DNA from: Gigantopelta aegis
Taxonomy: Eukaryota; Mollusca; Gastropoda; Neomphalida; Peltospiridae
Direction: 5' to 3'
Length of the DNA stretch: 64,000 nucleotides
Assembly: GCF_016097555.1 (NCBI RefSeq)
Contig: NC_054707.1
Span: forward strand, 46,183,192-46,247,191
Made by a program: the position numbers and the translations under genes. The notes under the pieces are model-generated. The model searched no databases. It was not told the origin of the DNA and worked only from the letters and a program-made list of their open reading frames with translations. This document shows, piece after piece, positions 53,853-64,000 of this stretch. How positions within the stretch are numbered: the first letter of the stretch is position 1; every line of letters starts with the position of its first letter.

Positions 53853-54489
53853 CGAACACATTCATTACACAGGTCACGCTGACACGAAAGTTGATCACGT
53901 GATGTTGGGTTGCCGACGTGACGCTGAAGAGAATGGGGTAGAGCCTAGGTAGGAGCTGCTACCCTTGCCCCCACCCCCTCCCCCACCCCCACCCCCGCTT
54001 CCTACGCCAGTGGTGCTTATCAAGAGAACTTTACTAACGTTTTGAACGATATTATATGTTTTTTCATAACTTAAATTATACGGGTAGTTATAATGAACCT
54101 AATTGATCGATTACAATTTTAAAAGATTTCTTTTATCAAACTATAATTGTATACGGTAAAATAATAAAATTAATATATTTAAAATTAAAACAATAACAAA
54201 CCGAAATTAATTTTTGTCTTCCTCTTTTATTAGGTAACAAATAAAGAAAAAAAAGAGAAAGAAATGGAGTGGGGACAAAACGTGTGCATACACATTCAAA
54301 CGAGCGCATTCTTTTTAATAGTGGTTTCGTAAAAAAATTTAATCAATTCCTTTTTTCAGGGAGAATATTTGATACACTGGCATTACAATGGACCGAAATT
54401 AGAAATCTGAAAGGACCAAAGGCCCGAAAATGTGCCCCTGACAAAATTTTCATTCCAAGGGTGCAAATATTGGGAAAAGTGGGGTGGTG

Positions 54490-54895
54490 TGCATGGGCGG
54501 ATGCAGGAAATATTTTTAGGGGGGGGGGGGGGACCAAAAAAGAAGGGCACATTGACTCGTCAAAAGGGCACCTTACTACAAGTTTTGATATTTACAATTA
54601 ATATGAATTCCTACAGTTCTACGTCATAATATACTAGCAATAATGAAGTAAATTGGCGTCACTCGCGTTAGAACCTCAATGGGGCCCCATTGAGACTCAA
54701 TAACACAGACATATCTGCAAGCTTGCGCATGTACACGAAAATCTTGATTTCATTTATCTACAATATAATTATTGTTTACTTAAAAAAAAAAAAATTCTAC
54801 AAACAAAAAGGGCACTTGGACATTTTGAGGGCACTTGAACAATTTTTGGGGGGGACGCGTCCCCCTGGTCCCCCCCCCTTGGATCCGCCCATGGT
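54490..54895. mobile_element. Poly(G)-bearing TIR element
   Basis: CATGGGCGGATGCAGGAAAT and then a run of 14 G at the left. GGACGCGTCCCCCTGGTCC, a C run and TTGGATCCGCCCATG at the right. AGGGCAC is repeated near both ends (GAAGGGCACATTGAC, AAAGGGCACCTT, AAAGGGCACTTGG). Non-coding. Confidence 0.72.
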
Positions 54896-55072
54896 GTGGG
54901 GTGCATATTGCGGCATCCACGTTCCGCGACCCCAGCACGGTTGTTTGGCTCCAAATATAATTGTATGGGTATTTTGGATATTTGATGGAGAAAAATAGAT
55001 CGAAAAAACCCATAGTACAATAAAATTGCAATCTGAGGTCCAGATGCCTGAAACCCTAGTGGTATAGGCTAA

Positions 55073-55835
55073 GGCAGGGCTTAAAGACGTTTTATAAAAT
55101 CCACTAGCTATGGAATCAGTGATTTTAAAAATTTACTAGCCACCATTAAAGGTTCACTAGCTAGGGTCTCCACGAGTACTCGAGTACTCGGGCACGGGTC
55201 GAGTCTAGCAAAGACTCGAGTCCATTCACAGGATTCGAGTACCCGTACAAGTGAGACAATGTAGAGCAACTAGTTCAGCAGTAACTAATCAACGATACAA
55301 GTTACACGATAATTATATGACTATTTGCTAGTTTCTTTTTTAATCTGGCCGTCCGTTCGTCCGTCACAATACTGAACGTATCAACGGGTTTCTAAATGCA
55401 ATACAATGGCATGATTTGTCATTCATGTTCAGTGCTGGAATTAAGCTATATAATGCTATTTTACGTTATATTCCTTTGTCTCATTATCATCTTGTGTAAG
55501 CGTCGGGTACTCGGGTCCGGGTCGAGTTTGACCCTCGAGTACTCGAGTCCAATATATTGGACTCGTGGAGGCCCTATCACTAGCCCTACTTTACTTTTAA
55601 GTTAAAACAATTTTACCAAATAATAGTAATAATCAGATATGTCACCTAAAGAGGGAGATAGAGCTTATAAATACTACCATTGGGGGTTGGGGTTGTGTCA
55701 GGCTATTTATATATAGGCCTACAAAATACACTTAGCTGCAACATTTGATACAAAAAGTCACTAGCCATCGGGCATGGCAATTGTAGTTATTTACTAGCCC
55801 AACATTGAATATCACTAGCCATGGAAGTGGGGCTA
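55073..55835. mobile_element. CAGGGCTTAAA-ended element with CACTAGC repeats, interrupted
   Basis: Left CAGGGCTTAAAGACGTTTTA and CCACTAGCTATGGAATCAG. The right part has repeated TTACTAGCCC, TCACTAGCCATCGGG, TCACTAGCCATGGAAGTGGG. The right terminus is not sharply defined. A hAT-like element is nested in it. Confidence 0.5.
55154..55584. mobile_element. hAT-like MITE, 8-bp target duplication
   Basis: The element (55162-55576) begins TAGGGTCTCCACGAGTACTC and ends GAGTCCAATATATTGGACTC then GTGGAGGCCCTA. It is flanked by TCACTAGC (55154-55161, 55577-55584). The ends are rich in CGAGTACTCGAGTACTCG and GGGTCGAGT. An 8-bp duplication with TAGGG ends fits hAT. Non-coding. Confidence 0.87.
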
Positions 55836-56488
55836 CCATAATCTAGAATCCCTGTGGGAATATTAAAAAGTAGGCTACTCTTTTTTTCAAGAGGTCAAAC
55901 CTCAGCCGATTACGAATTTCTCGGTATGTTTCGTGAAATCTGCCGAAGAGTGCCGACTAAATCCGATACGTTTGGAATAACTGAACGCCAGTACATGAAA
56001 TATTATTGGTTAATTCCAGTGCAAAAGACCCAATGAATATACGTGTTAGAAAATAGGTATGACAAGATTGTTTACATCATGGAGTCATCTTGTCAGTAGT
56101 TGTGGATTTTTAGTTTTTATTTCTCGAAACACTGACCAATGTGATGATTATGACGGTTTAATTCTGTTGTATCAAAGAGATACTAATTAGTATTTTAAGG
56201 TAGGTAACAAATACTTCAGCACTTTACCAGAATATGAAAAAAATGGAATAAAAATTCTGAACTTGAACTTGAAGAGCAACTTGAACTTCAGAAAGTAAGA
56301 GAAATATAATTTCTTTAATCAAATTAATGAAACCTCAACTGATTTATTTCTGGAATATTGTTATTGCAATACACAATACCTTTGTTACTGTTAGATAATG
56401 TCATGTCTTTAACCCTGATGTCAGATATGTAAGAAATGGCAGAACTTATTTGAGTTAATCACTTAATGCAATATGTAGGCCTACTGTA

Positions 56489-57488
56489 CAGTGTTCTCGC
56501 TGCTCCATTTAAGTGGGGTGGCCCACCCCGCTATTGCATTTTGCCACCCTCCTTTCACGTTCTACCACCCTCCTTTATTTTTCTGTGCCCCTCTTTATTT
56601 TCCCGCACTCTACTATATTTTACAGCACCTATCACCGCTATTTCCAAATGCACACTGGACATCAAACAAAGGAAACAAGCTGCATTGTGTGTACAAAAAA
56701 GCATATACCATAATGTAATTTAACAGTACATGTATTTTGTCCCATACCTGTATTCATTTGTACGTTTAATACACACAGTAAGAGTTATATTTCATTTGAG
56801 CATTGAAAATCCCTCGCTTATTTGGTGCCAAATTTGTCACATCAGAACGGTTGTTCTGTCTTATTTTCACTAACTATTGTCTAATATTTTGTCCTCAAAT
56901 ACTGATATAATTGGTTGTAACTGATGATTTTTACTTTGTCATTTCTGTCATTCTGTTTATTCAGCAATCTTTTATAAAATATTGTAAACTTTTCATTTTG
57001 GGGGGATATCACTGCTTATAAAAACAAGGTAGTGTTTATCATTAAGATCATTTATCTTGGGTTCCAGATAATATATACACCGCCTTTACAAAAATGAAAC
57101 TACATTTTATCAGTTGGCGATAATATTTTATCACAGCGATCGATTCAGTTAATAAATAATAAATGCTGTATCCGACATTAGGGAATCACTTTACAAACAT
57201 CTTTATTGTTGTTCATATATCTTGAAATAATAATATTAAAACTTTGATCGGTTCAGCAAAACCGGAATTGTCCGTGAATGTCAGACCGACAATATCTTCG
57301 GTTCAATTAAAAGACGAGTTGGCTTGTATTTCATATAAACATTTTTGTACTTTTTTGTAGGCAAAATAAGGAGTGTGTCTTTTCACAAAGTCAACCAACA
57401 CACAACAATATGGTAACCAAGGTTTTTTTTTTAAGGGTGTGGTGCTATGCGGCCATCCTCCTTTAATTTTCACCCAGCGAGAACACTG
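56489..57488. mobile_element. hAT-like element, 1 kb, CAGTGTTCTCGCTG ends
   Basis: CAGTGTTCTCGCTG (left) and CAGCGAGAACACTG (right) are a perfect 14-bp inverted repeat. The subterminal CCACCCTCCTTTCACG and CCATCCTCCTTTAATTTTCA also correspond. Flanking 8-mers (CTACTGTA, CTGTGTGT) match only partly. No transposase frame. Confidence 0.78.
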
Positions 57489-58377
57489 CTGTGTGTTGTA
57501 AATAAAGATAATAAATACCACGACAGGCAGGCAGTCATAACCAGGAAAATAAAAATCATAATATTATTAATTGATTTGACACATGCAAACCCATGGCAGT
57601 ACAAACTAGAGGTCATTGCAATTTGGCAAATAAAGGATGTCAAAGGGTTTATACCTCTCTATTTAAAAGTTAAAACAACACTCACAGCAGAACACAATTT
57701 GGCCAGTTTTCAGATATTTAAAGTTCTTGAACATTATTTAAAAGTGGTTAATTTAAAGGAAATTGAGTAGACAAGACTGATGTAGCCACTTTGTATGAAC
57801 ATTAGCAATGCACAAGTTGAGCCTTGCTAAAGTGGTTTACATCTTTTCTATATCCATGTACATCGATGGATATAAAACATAAATGGTTTTTAGAAAAATA
57901 AAACCTCAGGTAATAAATAGAATAACAAACTTGGTACCGATTATTAAGATAAACTGTTGGTAAATGTAAACATTATTGTATTGAAGATCATGGAATTATA
58001 TGTACATGCAAAAGAGAAAACTATATTATACTTGATCAGTCATGAATGGATTATTTTGTCAAATGGTTCAAGCAATTGAGCAATCCTGAATGCACTTATA
58101 GTTAATCAGAACATTACTATGTAGAACCATGTAAGATTTTTTTTTAATGTGAATATTATTTTAATCTGAAATTTCATATGGTTTATCTCTATTGAGGTGA
58201 GATTGATTATAAAATAATGCTATAATCAGTTGTTACTTACTGCATATTAACTGTAATTTTTTCCTACAGTTTAGATGGTGAAATTGATGTAAATATTTTA
58301 ATATGTAAGTAAAGAAAATGGATATTGAATAGGTATTGCAGGTAAAAATTTAAATAAAAAATTTGTAGGACCTATCT

Positions 58378-58768
58378 TGGATAGAAAGAAAGAAATGTTT
58401 TATTTAACGACACACTCAACACATTTTATTTATGGTTATATGGCGTCAGATATGGTTAAGGACCACACAGATTTTGAGAGGAAACCCTTGTCGCCACTAC
58501 ATGGGCTACTCTTCCGATTAGCAGCAAGAGATCTTTTATTTGCGTTTCCCACAGGCAGGATAGCACAAACCATGGCCTTTGTTGAACCAGTTATGGATCA
58601 CTGGTCGGTGCAAGTGGTTTACACCTACCCATTGAGCCTTGCGGAGCACTCACTCAGGGTTTGGAGTCGGTATCTGGATTAAAAATCCCATGCCTCGACT
58701 GGGATCTGAACCCAGTACCTACCAGCCTGTAGACCGATGGCCTACCACGACGCCACCAAGGCCAGTAT
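58378..58768 (-). mobile_element. SINE-2, full length
   Basis: Minus strand: CTGGCCTTGGTGGCGTCGTG, box B GGTTCAGATCCCAGTCGAGG, common body, and end GTCGTTAAATAAAACATTTC plus CTTTCTTTC. Bases 57489-58377 and 58769-59404 hold no supported feature. Confidence 0.95.
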
Positions 58769-59415
58769 ATCGTGGATAGAATGGCCACAGGTGCACAATC
58801 CTAATAATTCACATCTTTCTTAAGTTCATATGTAAGTCTAAAGTTGATTGATTGTATTTATAATAAAAAATAGATTGGTTAGTGCATTTAATGCCAATGA
58901 TTGATGATGAAATGAAACTGATTCCCAACAATATTATCAACATTGTTCCACAATTGGACAGGAAGCCTTCAGGAATATTTTAATATATAAATAGAAAATA
59001 CTAAGGCGTATCATAAAATATTGTTTGTTTCCAGTTACCCGACCGACCCTAATTTGAACCTGCCGAGCCTAAAACTTTTTTTGTTTTTGTATATCCAAAA
59101 ATGTTTTTTTAATATAACAACAATTTCCACGAAAACATTCCAAAACTATCACAAGCACTAATTTGGTGTCATTTAGGGGATAACCCTACTGTGTTTTCCG
59201 ATTTGCGGACGTATATCGGTGGTTTTACTGTCACAAATTTAGTTTTATTGTCGACCAGTTAGCCACGAAATGTTTTCTTCTAACAATTGATTGATGGAGT
59301 TACTTCCCTTCAAATTAAAGTTCGGTAACTTTCATGAGATGTCGGAAAATTGTTTTCACGAATATATGCGATCTTTTCCGATTTACTCTACATCTAGCGT
59401 AGCGAGGTGTTCCAA

Positions 59416-59446
59416 TTAATAATAATAATAATAATAATAATAACTA
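59416..59446. repeat. (AAT)n microsatellite
   Basis: About 10 AAT units. Confidence 0.9.
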
Positions 59447-59627
59447 TATTTAATGATTTACTCCAGCGACAAACTGGCCTTGTAGAAATTTAGTGACCTT
59501 CTGATAAACTAGGGGAGGGAATGTTTACCAATACTGATGGAGTTTACTGCCAAATCAAATGATTAAATATGTCAGTAAGATCTTGATGCATTTCGTTATT
59601 TTTTGTAAGTGGTCACTGGGAACTTCA

Positions 59628-59750
59628 CGGGTTTCCTCTAAAAACAATGTCAGAATGACCATGTGTTTGACGTCCAATAGCCGATGATATTAAAGATAAA
59701 AATCAATGTGCTCTAGTAGCGTCGTTAAATAAAACAAACTTTATTTTCAA
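59628..59750 (+). mobile_element. SINE tail fragment
   Basis: GGGTTTCCTCTAAAAACAAT, GACGTCCAATAGCCGATGAT, GTAGCGTCGTTAAATAAAAC then AAACTTTATTTT. From 59751 to 61190 nothing is supported apart from a weak SINE-like patch near 60020-60160. Confidence 0.8.
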
Positions 59751-61209
59751 CATTCGTTTGAGCATCCTGAGCATTTGTACTGCATTTCTATTCATTGGAC
59801 CAATTGATTGCTTCAAACCAAGTATGTACTTTAATACTGGATGCATACAGAATAAAACTAACATTGCAAATTATAAAATTGGTAAGTCTACCGTTTCTTA
59901 GATACACTAGGAAAGATAATATTCATAAAAAAAAAAAATTAATGTTATTATTGGACATAAATATATAGAACCCTTCTTTTCAGTTTTCATTAAAAGAAAT
60001 TGTTATAACTTATTTACTGGTTTCTATCCAATTAAGGTTCAACCAAGTCTGTGCTGGACCAGTACAGAAGTTAAGTGTTAGTATGAGAGTAAACCTGCCT
60101 ATTATTAAACAGCAAGGGGTCTTTTGTATGTACTCTCCCACAGATAGGTTAGCACCATGTTGTCCTCAAAATCAAAATGCCTTGCCTTTTATAAATTTAT
60201 AAGTTGCCCATGTAAAAAGAAGCCTTTAAACACACCTATGTGGATAGTATTACATATTTCCTTTTTTTAATTAAGTTATGAAATAGATATAGAAAATAAA
60301 ATGGCCATACGGTTTTTGTCCTTTTGAAAATTGTATAATGGAAAAAAAAGCCCTTATATTTAAAACTGTACATAAAATATGCCCCCAAAATGTCACTTTA
60401 CCATGCCTTACTTCATTTCTAGGGAAAACACTGTGATGAATGGTATTGTTGGTTTGCATAATGCATTTCTATACATGCAGAGGTTATTTTGGATACCGGT
60501 AGTCAACACCTTTATTTAATATCCATAAATAAAATTATTTTCCAAAATAAAATGTTTTTCCTACCTACCTACCCAATATTTTTCCAGCATGTAATAGGAA
60601 ACAAGTAAAAAAAATTGTTTGGCCTAACCATTTTACATCAATAGTCAGTTAACATAAAATTAAATATATGTATCCAGGGATGTATCCAGGATTTTTTGCC
60701 AGTGTCCCATGTCCAATGGGATTGGGAAAATTAGTGCAAATAAATCATACTTGGGATATTTTTCAGGCCATTGAATGATGCAGTACACCACTGTTAAATT
60801 ATTTATTACAACAGACATGTATATATTAAATGTATATATTGTGAATTTTTAGCATAGAAATTGGAAATGTTCAATGCCACTTTCATTTTGGAAGGGGTCT
60901 ATCTTCAGACCTACAGATCTTTGGTATCACATTCAATACATGCTTTATCTTTTTTTAGAGTTGGCAGTGATCTAGACTTCTGTATGTATGTCAATGGAAA
61001 ATTATCAGACCATTCACCGCCTGGGAAGTGGATCGTGTGGATCAGTGTATCTGGTTCGACATGTACATTCAAGGAAGTATGAACTGAACTTGTGTACTTA
61101 ACTTTCACTCTGTAGAATTATCATCCATTACAATCATGAAATACATACATGTGTTCTTTTAAGTTTTATTCATCTACAAACCTGTAAATAAAACAGGTAT
61201 ATCTCACTG

Positions 61210-61670
61210 ACCCCTTAGCTTTCCATTCTGTCAGCACTCCCGACCTGTGGCCATCATTGTATTCTGACAGCAATCTGTCTGTCACCCCCATTGTATCGTT
61301 TATCACCACTTTTCTATTCTGATGGTAACCTCTCTGTCACCCCATTCTTTTGTCTGTCACCCTTCTATTCTGACAGCAATCTGTTTGTCACCCCCATTCT
61401 ATCATTTATCACCCCTTTTCTATTCTGACAGTAACTTCTCTGTCACCCCCATTCTATTATATCTCCCCTTTTCTATGCTGACAGTAACCTCTGTCGCCCA
61501 ATTTTATTGTCTGTGACCCTTCTATTCTGACAGTAACCTCTGTCACCCCCATTCTATTGTGTGTGACCCTTCTATTCTGACAGTAACCTCTCTGTCTGTC
61601 ACTCCCATTCTATTGTCTGACCCTTCTATTCTGACAGTAACCTCTGTCTGTCACTCCCATTCTATTATCA
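61210..61670. repeat. Degenerate minisatellite, about 50-60 bp unit
   Basis: Repeated TTCTATTCTGACAGTAACCT, CTCTGTCACCCCCATTCTAT and TGTCTGTGACCC across about 450 bp, with variable spacing. The small reading frame across it is not a gene. Confidence 0.85.
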
Positions 61671-62239
61671 TGTAGCTCTATGTCACAGGACTCGTTCTCA
61701 ATCTATTACATGTATGTCAGCACTTTACATCACTCATTCTATTCTGATGACATCCTGTCATCCTATTGTCAGACACTAACAGAACCCCAATTTGACAGTA
61801 ATTCAGATCTTATTTAACTTGATTTCCTAATTCTTCACATTCTTTGTTGTAAATGAGTTTTCCTGTTGTGCTGTGCATAGCTGCTATAGGGGTTTCTTCA
61901 CAACACATTGTACATACTACTGTGGGAGAAGTCTGACTTCGAGATTTTGTAGTTGTCAGTTTTCATTTTAATCCATGAGTGCATGAAAAAGCACTATTGA
62001 CACCTGAGATTAATTCTACATGAATTCAATGAAATTCTTGTTATAATATATCAGAAATTTACAAAGTTATATATATTGTAAGAATTGTAGCTACATGTAC
62101 ATGTACATTGCTCAGTATATATATATTTAAGTAGACTGATTTATTCTGTTTTGTGATTTCAGACACATCATATATGTTGTGATTTCAACCTTTTAATGCA
62201 ATTTCAGTGTTCTTTTTTTGTGATTTCTGAATTTAACTT

Positions 62240-62541
62240 TAGTTGTGCTTTCTGACCTATCTTCTGTTGTGATTGCTGACCTATATTCTGTTGTGATTGC
62301 TGACCTATCTTCTGTTGTGATTGCTGACATATCTTCTGTTGTGATTACTGACCTATCTTCTGTTGTGATTACTGACGTATCGTCTGTTGTGATTGCTGAC
62401 CTATCTTCTGTTGTGATTTCTGACCTATCTTCTGTTGTGATTGCTGACCTATCTTCTGTTGTGATTGCTGACCTATCTTCTGTTGTGATTGCTGACCTGT
62501 CTTCTGTTGTGATTTCTGATCTATCTTCTGTTGTGATTTCA
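62240..62541. repeat. 24-bp minisatellite ending in a splice acceptor
   Basis: About 12 copies of GACCTATCTTCTGTTGTGATTGCT-type units (GACCTATCTTCTG + TTGTGATTGCT). The final copy ends TTGTGATTTCAG, which is the acceptor of the kinase exon at 62543. Older, more diverged units reach back to about 62160 (TGTTGTGATTTCAACC). Confidence 0.95.
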
Positions 62542-62542
62542 G

Positions 62543-62620
62543 ATTGTTTGCTATGAAGAAGATAGATTTGGATGAAACAAAGAAAACAAGGACCAAGGAA
62601 GCTGTTCTGAAAGAAGCAAG
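62543..62620 (+). CDS. Gene C exon: NEK-like protein kinase, catalytic-lysine segment
   Basis: After one split-codon base: LFAMKKIDLDETKKTRTKEA then VLKEA; donor GCAAG/GTGATT (phase 2). FAMKK is the VAIK-type strand whose Lys holds ATP phosphates, and the following KEA.LKEA is helix C with its conserved Glu. The next exon continues in phase. Together they match the N-lobe of NIMA-related (NEK) Ser/Thr kinases, which act in mitosis and cilia. The glycine-loop exon must lie upstream, but I could not find it. Confidence 0.85.
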
Positions 62621-62651
62621 GTGATTTATGGAATTATTTCTGTTTGCTAAC

Positions 62652-62772
62652 ATGGGGCCTAATTCACTAAACTCTCGCAACTTTGCGATCTCGCAGTGCA
62701 ATGCTAAAAGACTTGCAAAGAGGATGCTTTGTTGTCTAGCAGAGCCTAAGAGACCTTTGTGAATTAGGTCCC
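62652..62772. mobile_element. 120-bp MITE (CCTAATTCAC ends), intact
   Basis: GGGCCTAATTCACTAAACTC at the left and AGACCTTTGTGAATTAGGTC at the right. The inside matches the 27.37-kb copy in reverse orientation (TTGCGATCTCGCAGTGCAAT). It lies in the kinase intron. Confidence 0.9.
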
Positions 62773-63064
62773 AGTTCACTAGTATCTCCTCAGCCAGTAT
62801 GGATGAGATGGAAACATCAACTGTTTGTTAACTTTTAACCAAGTTTGAGCTGGTTGAATGTTAGAAATATCTTATGTTTAGGTGTGGAAAAAAATTGCAT
62901 ATTTCCAGGAACCCAACTCTACATTTTCAGTGAATTATTTTTTTAAAATATGTTTTTAGTTAACATGTAGGTGAAAAAAGTGAAAATGTAGTTTTAAAAA
63001 AAGAAAAAAAAGCTGACGTGCAACTAATGTTTGCATGTTTTGGGGTGGGTTTTTTTGGCACATT

Positions 63065-63315
63065 CCTGGAAACAGTACCCATTAGGCTATTTCTCATTTC
63101 AGCCAGTATACCATGAGTAATATATCAAAGGCTGTGGTATGTGCTATCCTGTTTGTGGGATGGTGCATTTAAAAGATCCCTGGCTACAAATGGAAAAATG
63201 CAGTGGGTTCCTCTCTAAGACTACATATCAAAATTACCAAATGTTTGACATCCAATAGCCGATGATTAATAAATCAGTGTGCTCTAGTGGTGTCTTTAAA
63301 CAAAAGAAACAAACT
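63065..63315 (+). mobile_element. SINE-1 body and tail in the kinase intron
   Basis: CCCATTAGGCTATTTCTCAT, TATATCAAAGGCTGTGGTAT, GTTTGTGGGATGGTGCATTT, GACATCCAATAGCCGATGAT, AAACAAACTTTTTAAC. Confidence 0.88.
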
Positions 63316-63436
63316 TTTTAACTTGAGGTTATTAATACAGGTGAAGTGAAAAGTAATTCTAGAAATGTGAAATAAATGCTGGGTTTTGCTAGGTGTAATT
63401 TGCGTAATAATAAGAACAGCACTGTTTACTTCACAG

Positions 63437-63524
63437 TATTCTGTCCAAGCTGAAGCACCCACACATTGTTGCATATCACGAGTCATTCTTTGAGGAAACA
63501 GATGGAACTCTGGTTATCATTCAG
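63437..63524 (+). CDS. Gene C exon: NEK-like kinase, helix C to hinge
   Basis: Acceptor TTTACTTCACAG; the first T completes a Ser codon (AG+T). It encodes ILSKLKHPHIVAYHESFFEE then TDGTLVIIQ, donor CAG/GTAAAT in phase 0. L..LKHP.IV.Y.ESF and L.I..Q are the NEK beta-4/beta-5 region just before the hinge. The rest of the kinase (HRD, DFG) lies beyond 64000. Which NEK it is cannot be decided from 54 residues. Confidence 0.9.
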
Positions 63525-63944
63525 GTAAATCTGGAGACAAAATTCACAAAATATTGTAACTTTTGTTCACAGTTAGCAGTGGTACATTTAAGCATTTTTT
63601 ATATCGATATCATGCAGAAAGTTTACTTGGAAGATAGGCCATGGTAGGAACAAAAGAAAGTGATTTATGTGTATTTCAAACTGTACTATGTTTGTGACAC
63701 AAAACAAAGCTACTTATCATTACAGTTTGAAACATACGTAAATAATCTCTTTGGTCTTTACTATATGATGTAGCAGTAGATGTTTATAGATTGAAATTTG
63801 TTAACACTAGACTATGAGTTTAGTGTTCTGCTATTGTATTGTAATAAACTAGTACATTGCAGGTCAGTTGGATCATAAACTACATGTAGTTTGCAAAGAT
63901 ATAGACATTGTCATGCACACTGTGGAGCTTCTACCTTATTCATT

Positions 63945-64000
63945 CATTCATTTTATCTTATTTTCCAAGCTGTTCTGGACACACACCTCAGCTAACTTAG
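63945..64000 (-). mobile_element. SINE-3 tail, cut by the window edge
   Basis: TTCATTCATTTTATCTTATT, CCAAGCTGTTCTGGACACAC, ACCTCAGCTAACTTAG match the minus-strand SINE-3 tail seen at 17.96 kb. Bases 63525-63944 show no feature. Confidence 0.65.

Noticed and set aside
53570-53902. 110-residue plus-strand frame near the CRE
   Set aside because: Low-complexity Thr/His-rich text with no domain. More likely the upstream region of gene B.
62245-62556. 103-residue repetitive frame (SSVVIADL repeats) and its antisense QSQQKIGQ frame
   Set aside because: Both come from the 24-bp minisatellite, which lies in an intron directly before the kinase exon.

Overview
The window is animal nuclear DNA, almost certainly from a mollusc and most likely a gastropod. 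Its genes are split by GT-AG introns, it is A+T-rich, and it is crowded with tRNA-headed SINEs whose body carries a GATCCCTTGCTGCTAAT block and whose tails read GTCGTTAAATAAAACA or AAACAAACTTT, a style I associate with molluscan genomes. The species cannot be named from the sequence alone. SINE family labels 1-4 used below are local to this annotation.

Layout: 1-16.6 kb holds no gene I can support. It has a solo LTR inside a SINE, a 2.15-kb minisatellite (97-bp unit) grown from a SINE head, a decayed DDE transposase and several short TIR elements. From 16.6 to 29.8 kb lies gene A (+ strand, five coding exons, about 1414 aa), a BTB protein with an AT-hook-like patch and six C2H2 zinc fingers, which looks like a DNA-binding transcription regulator. 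From 51.7 down to 34.6 kb lies gene B (- strand, nine coding exons, about 1934 aa). It carries four copies of a roughly 100-residue basic module I do not recognise, then a C-terminal BTB domain. The two genes converge (tail to tail) and their BTB domains are split by a phase-0 intron at the same place. From 62.5 to 63.5 kb are two exons of a NEK-like protein kinase (+ strand) that continues beyond the window.

Between and within the genes are nested mobile elements, many with clear target-site duplications. They include Tc1-like elements, a Tigger/pogo-like element that ends at a splice donor, TTAA-type, MULE-like and hAT-like elements, and a CAGGG-ended group with 5-bp duplications.

The most unusual structures are gene B's module array and a set of large foldback palindromes (arms about 65-75 bp) at 24.4, 30.9, 52.3 and possibly 37.9 kb. 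Their arms differ, but the loop keeps a CTCTGG core. Two of them sit at one end of longer elements that share the opposite end. A second theme is the growth of minisatellites from transposon ends or exon ends (2.6, 27.2, 29.8, 41.9 and 62.3 kb).
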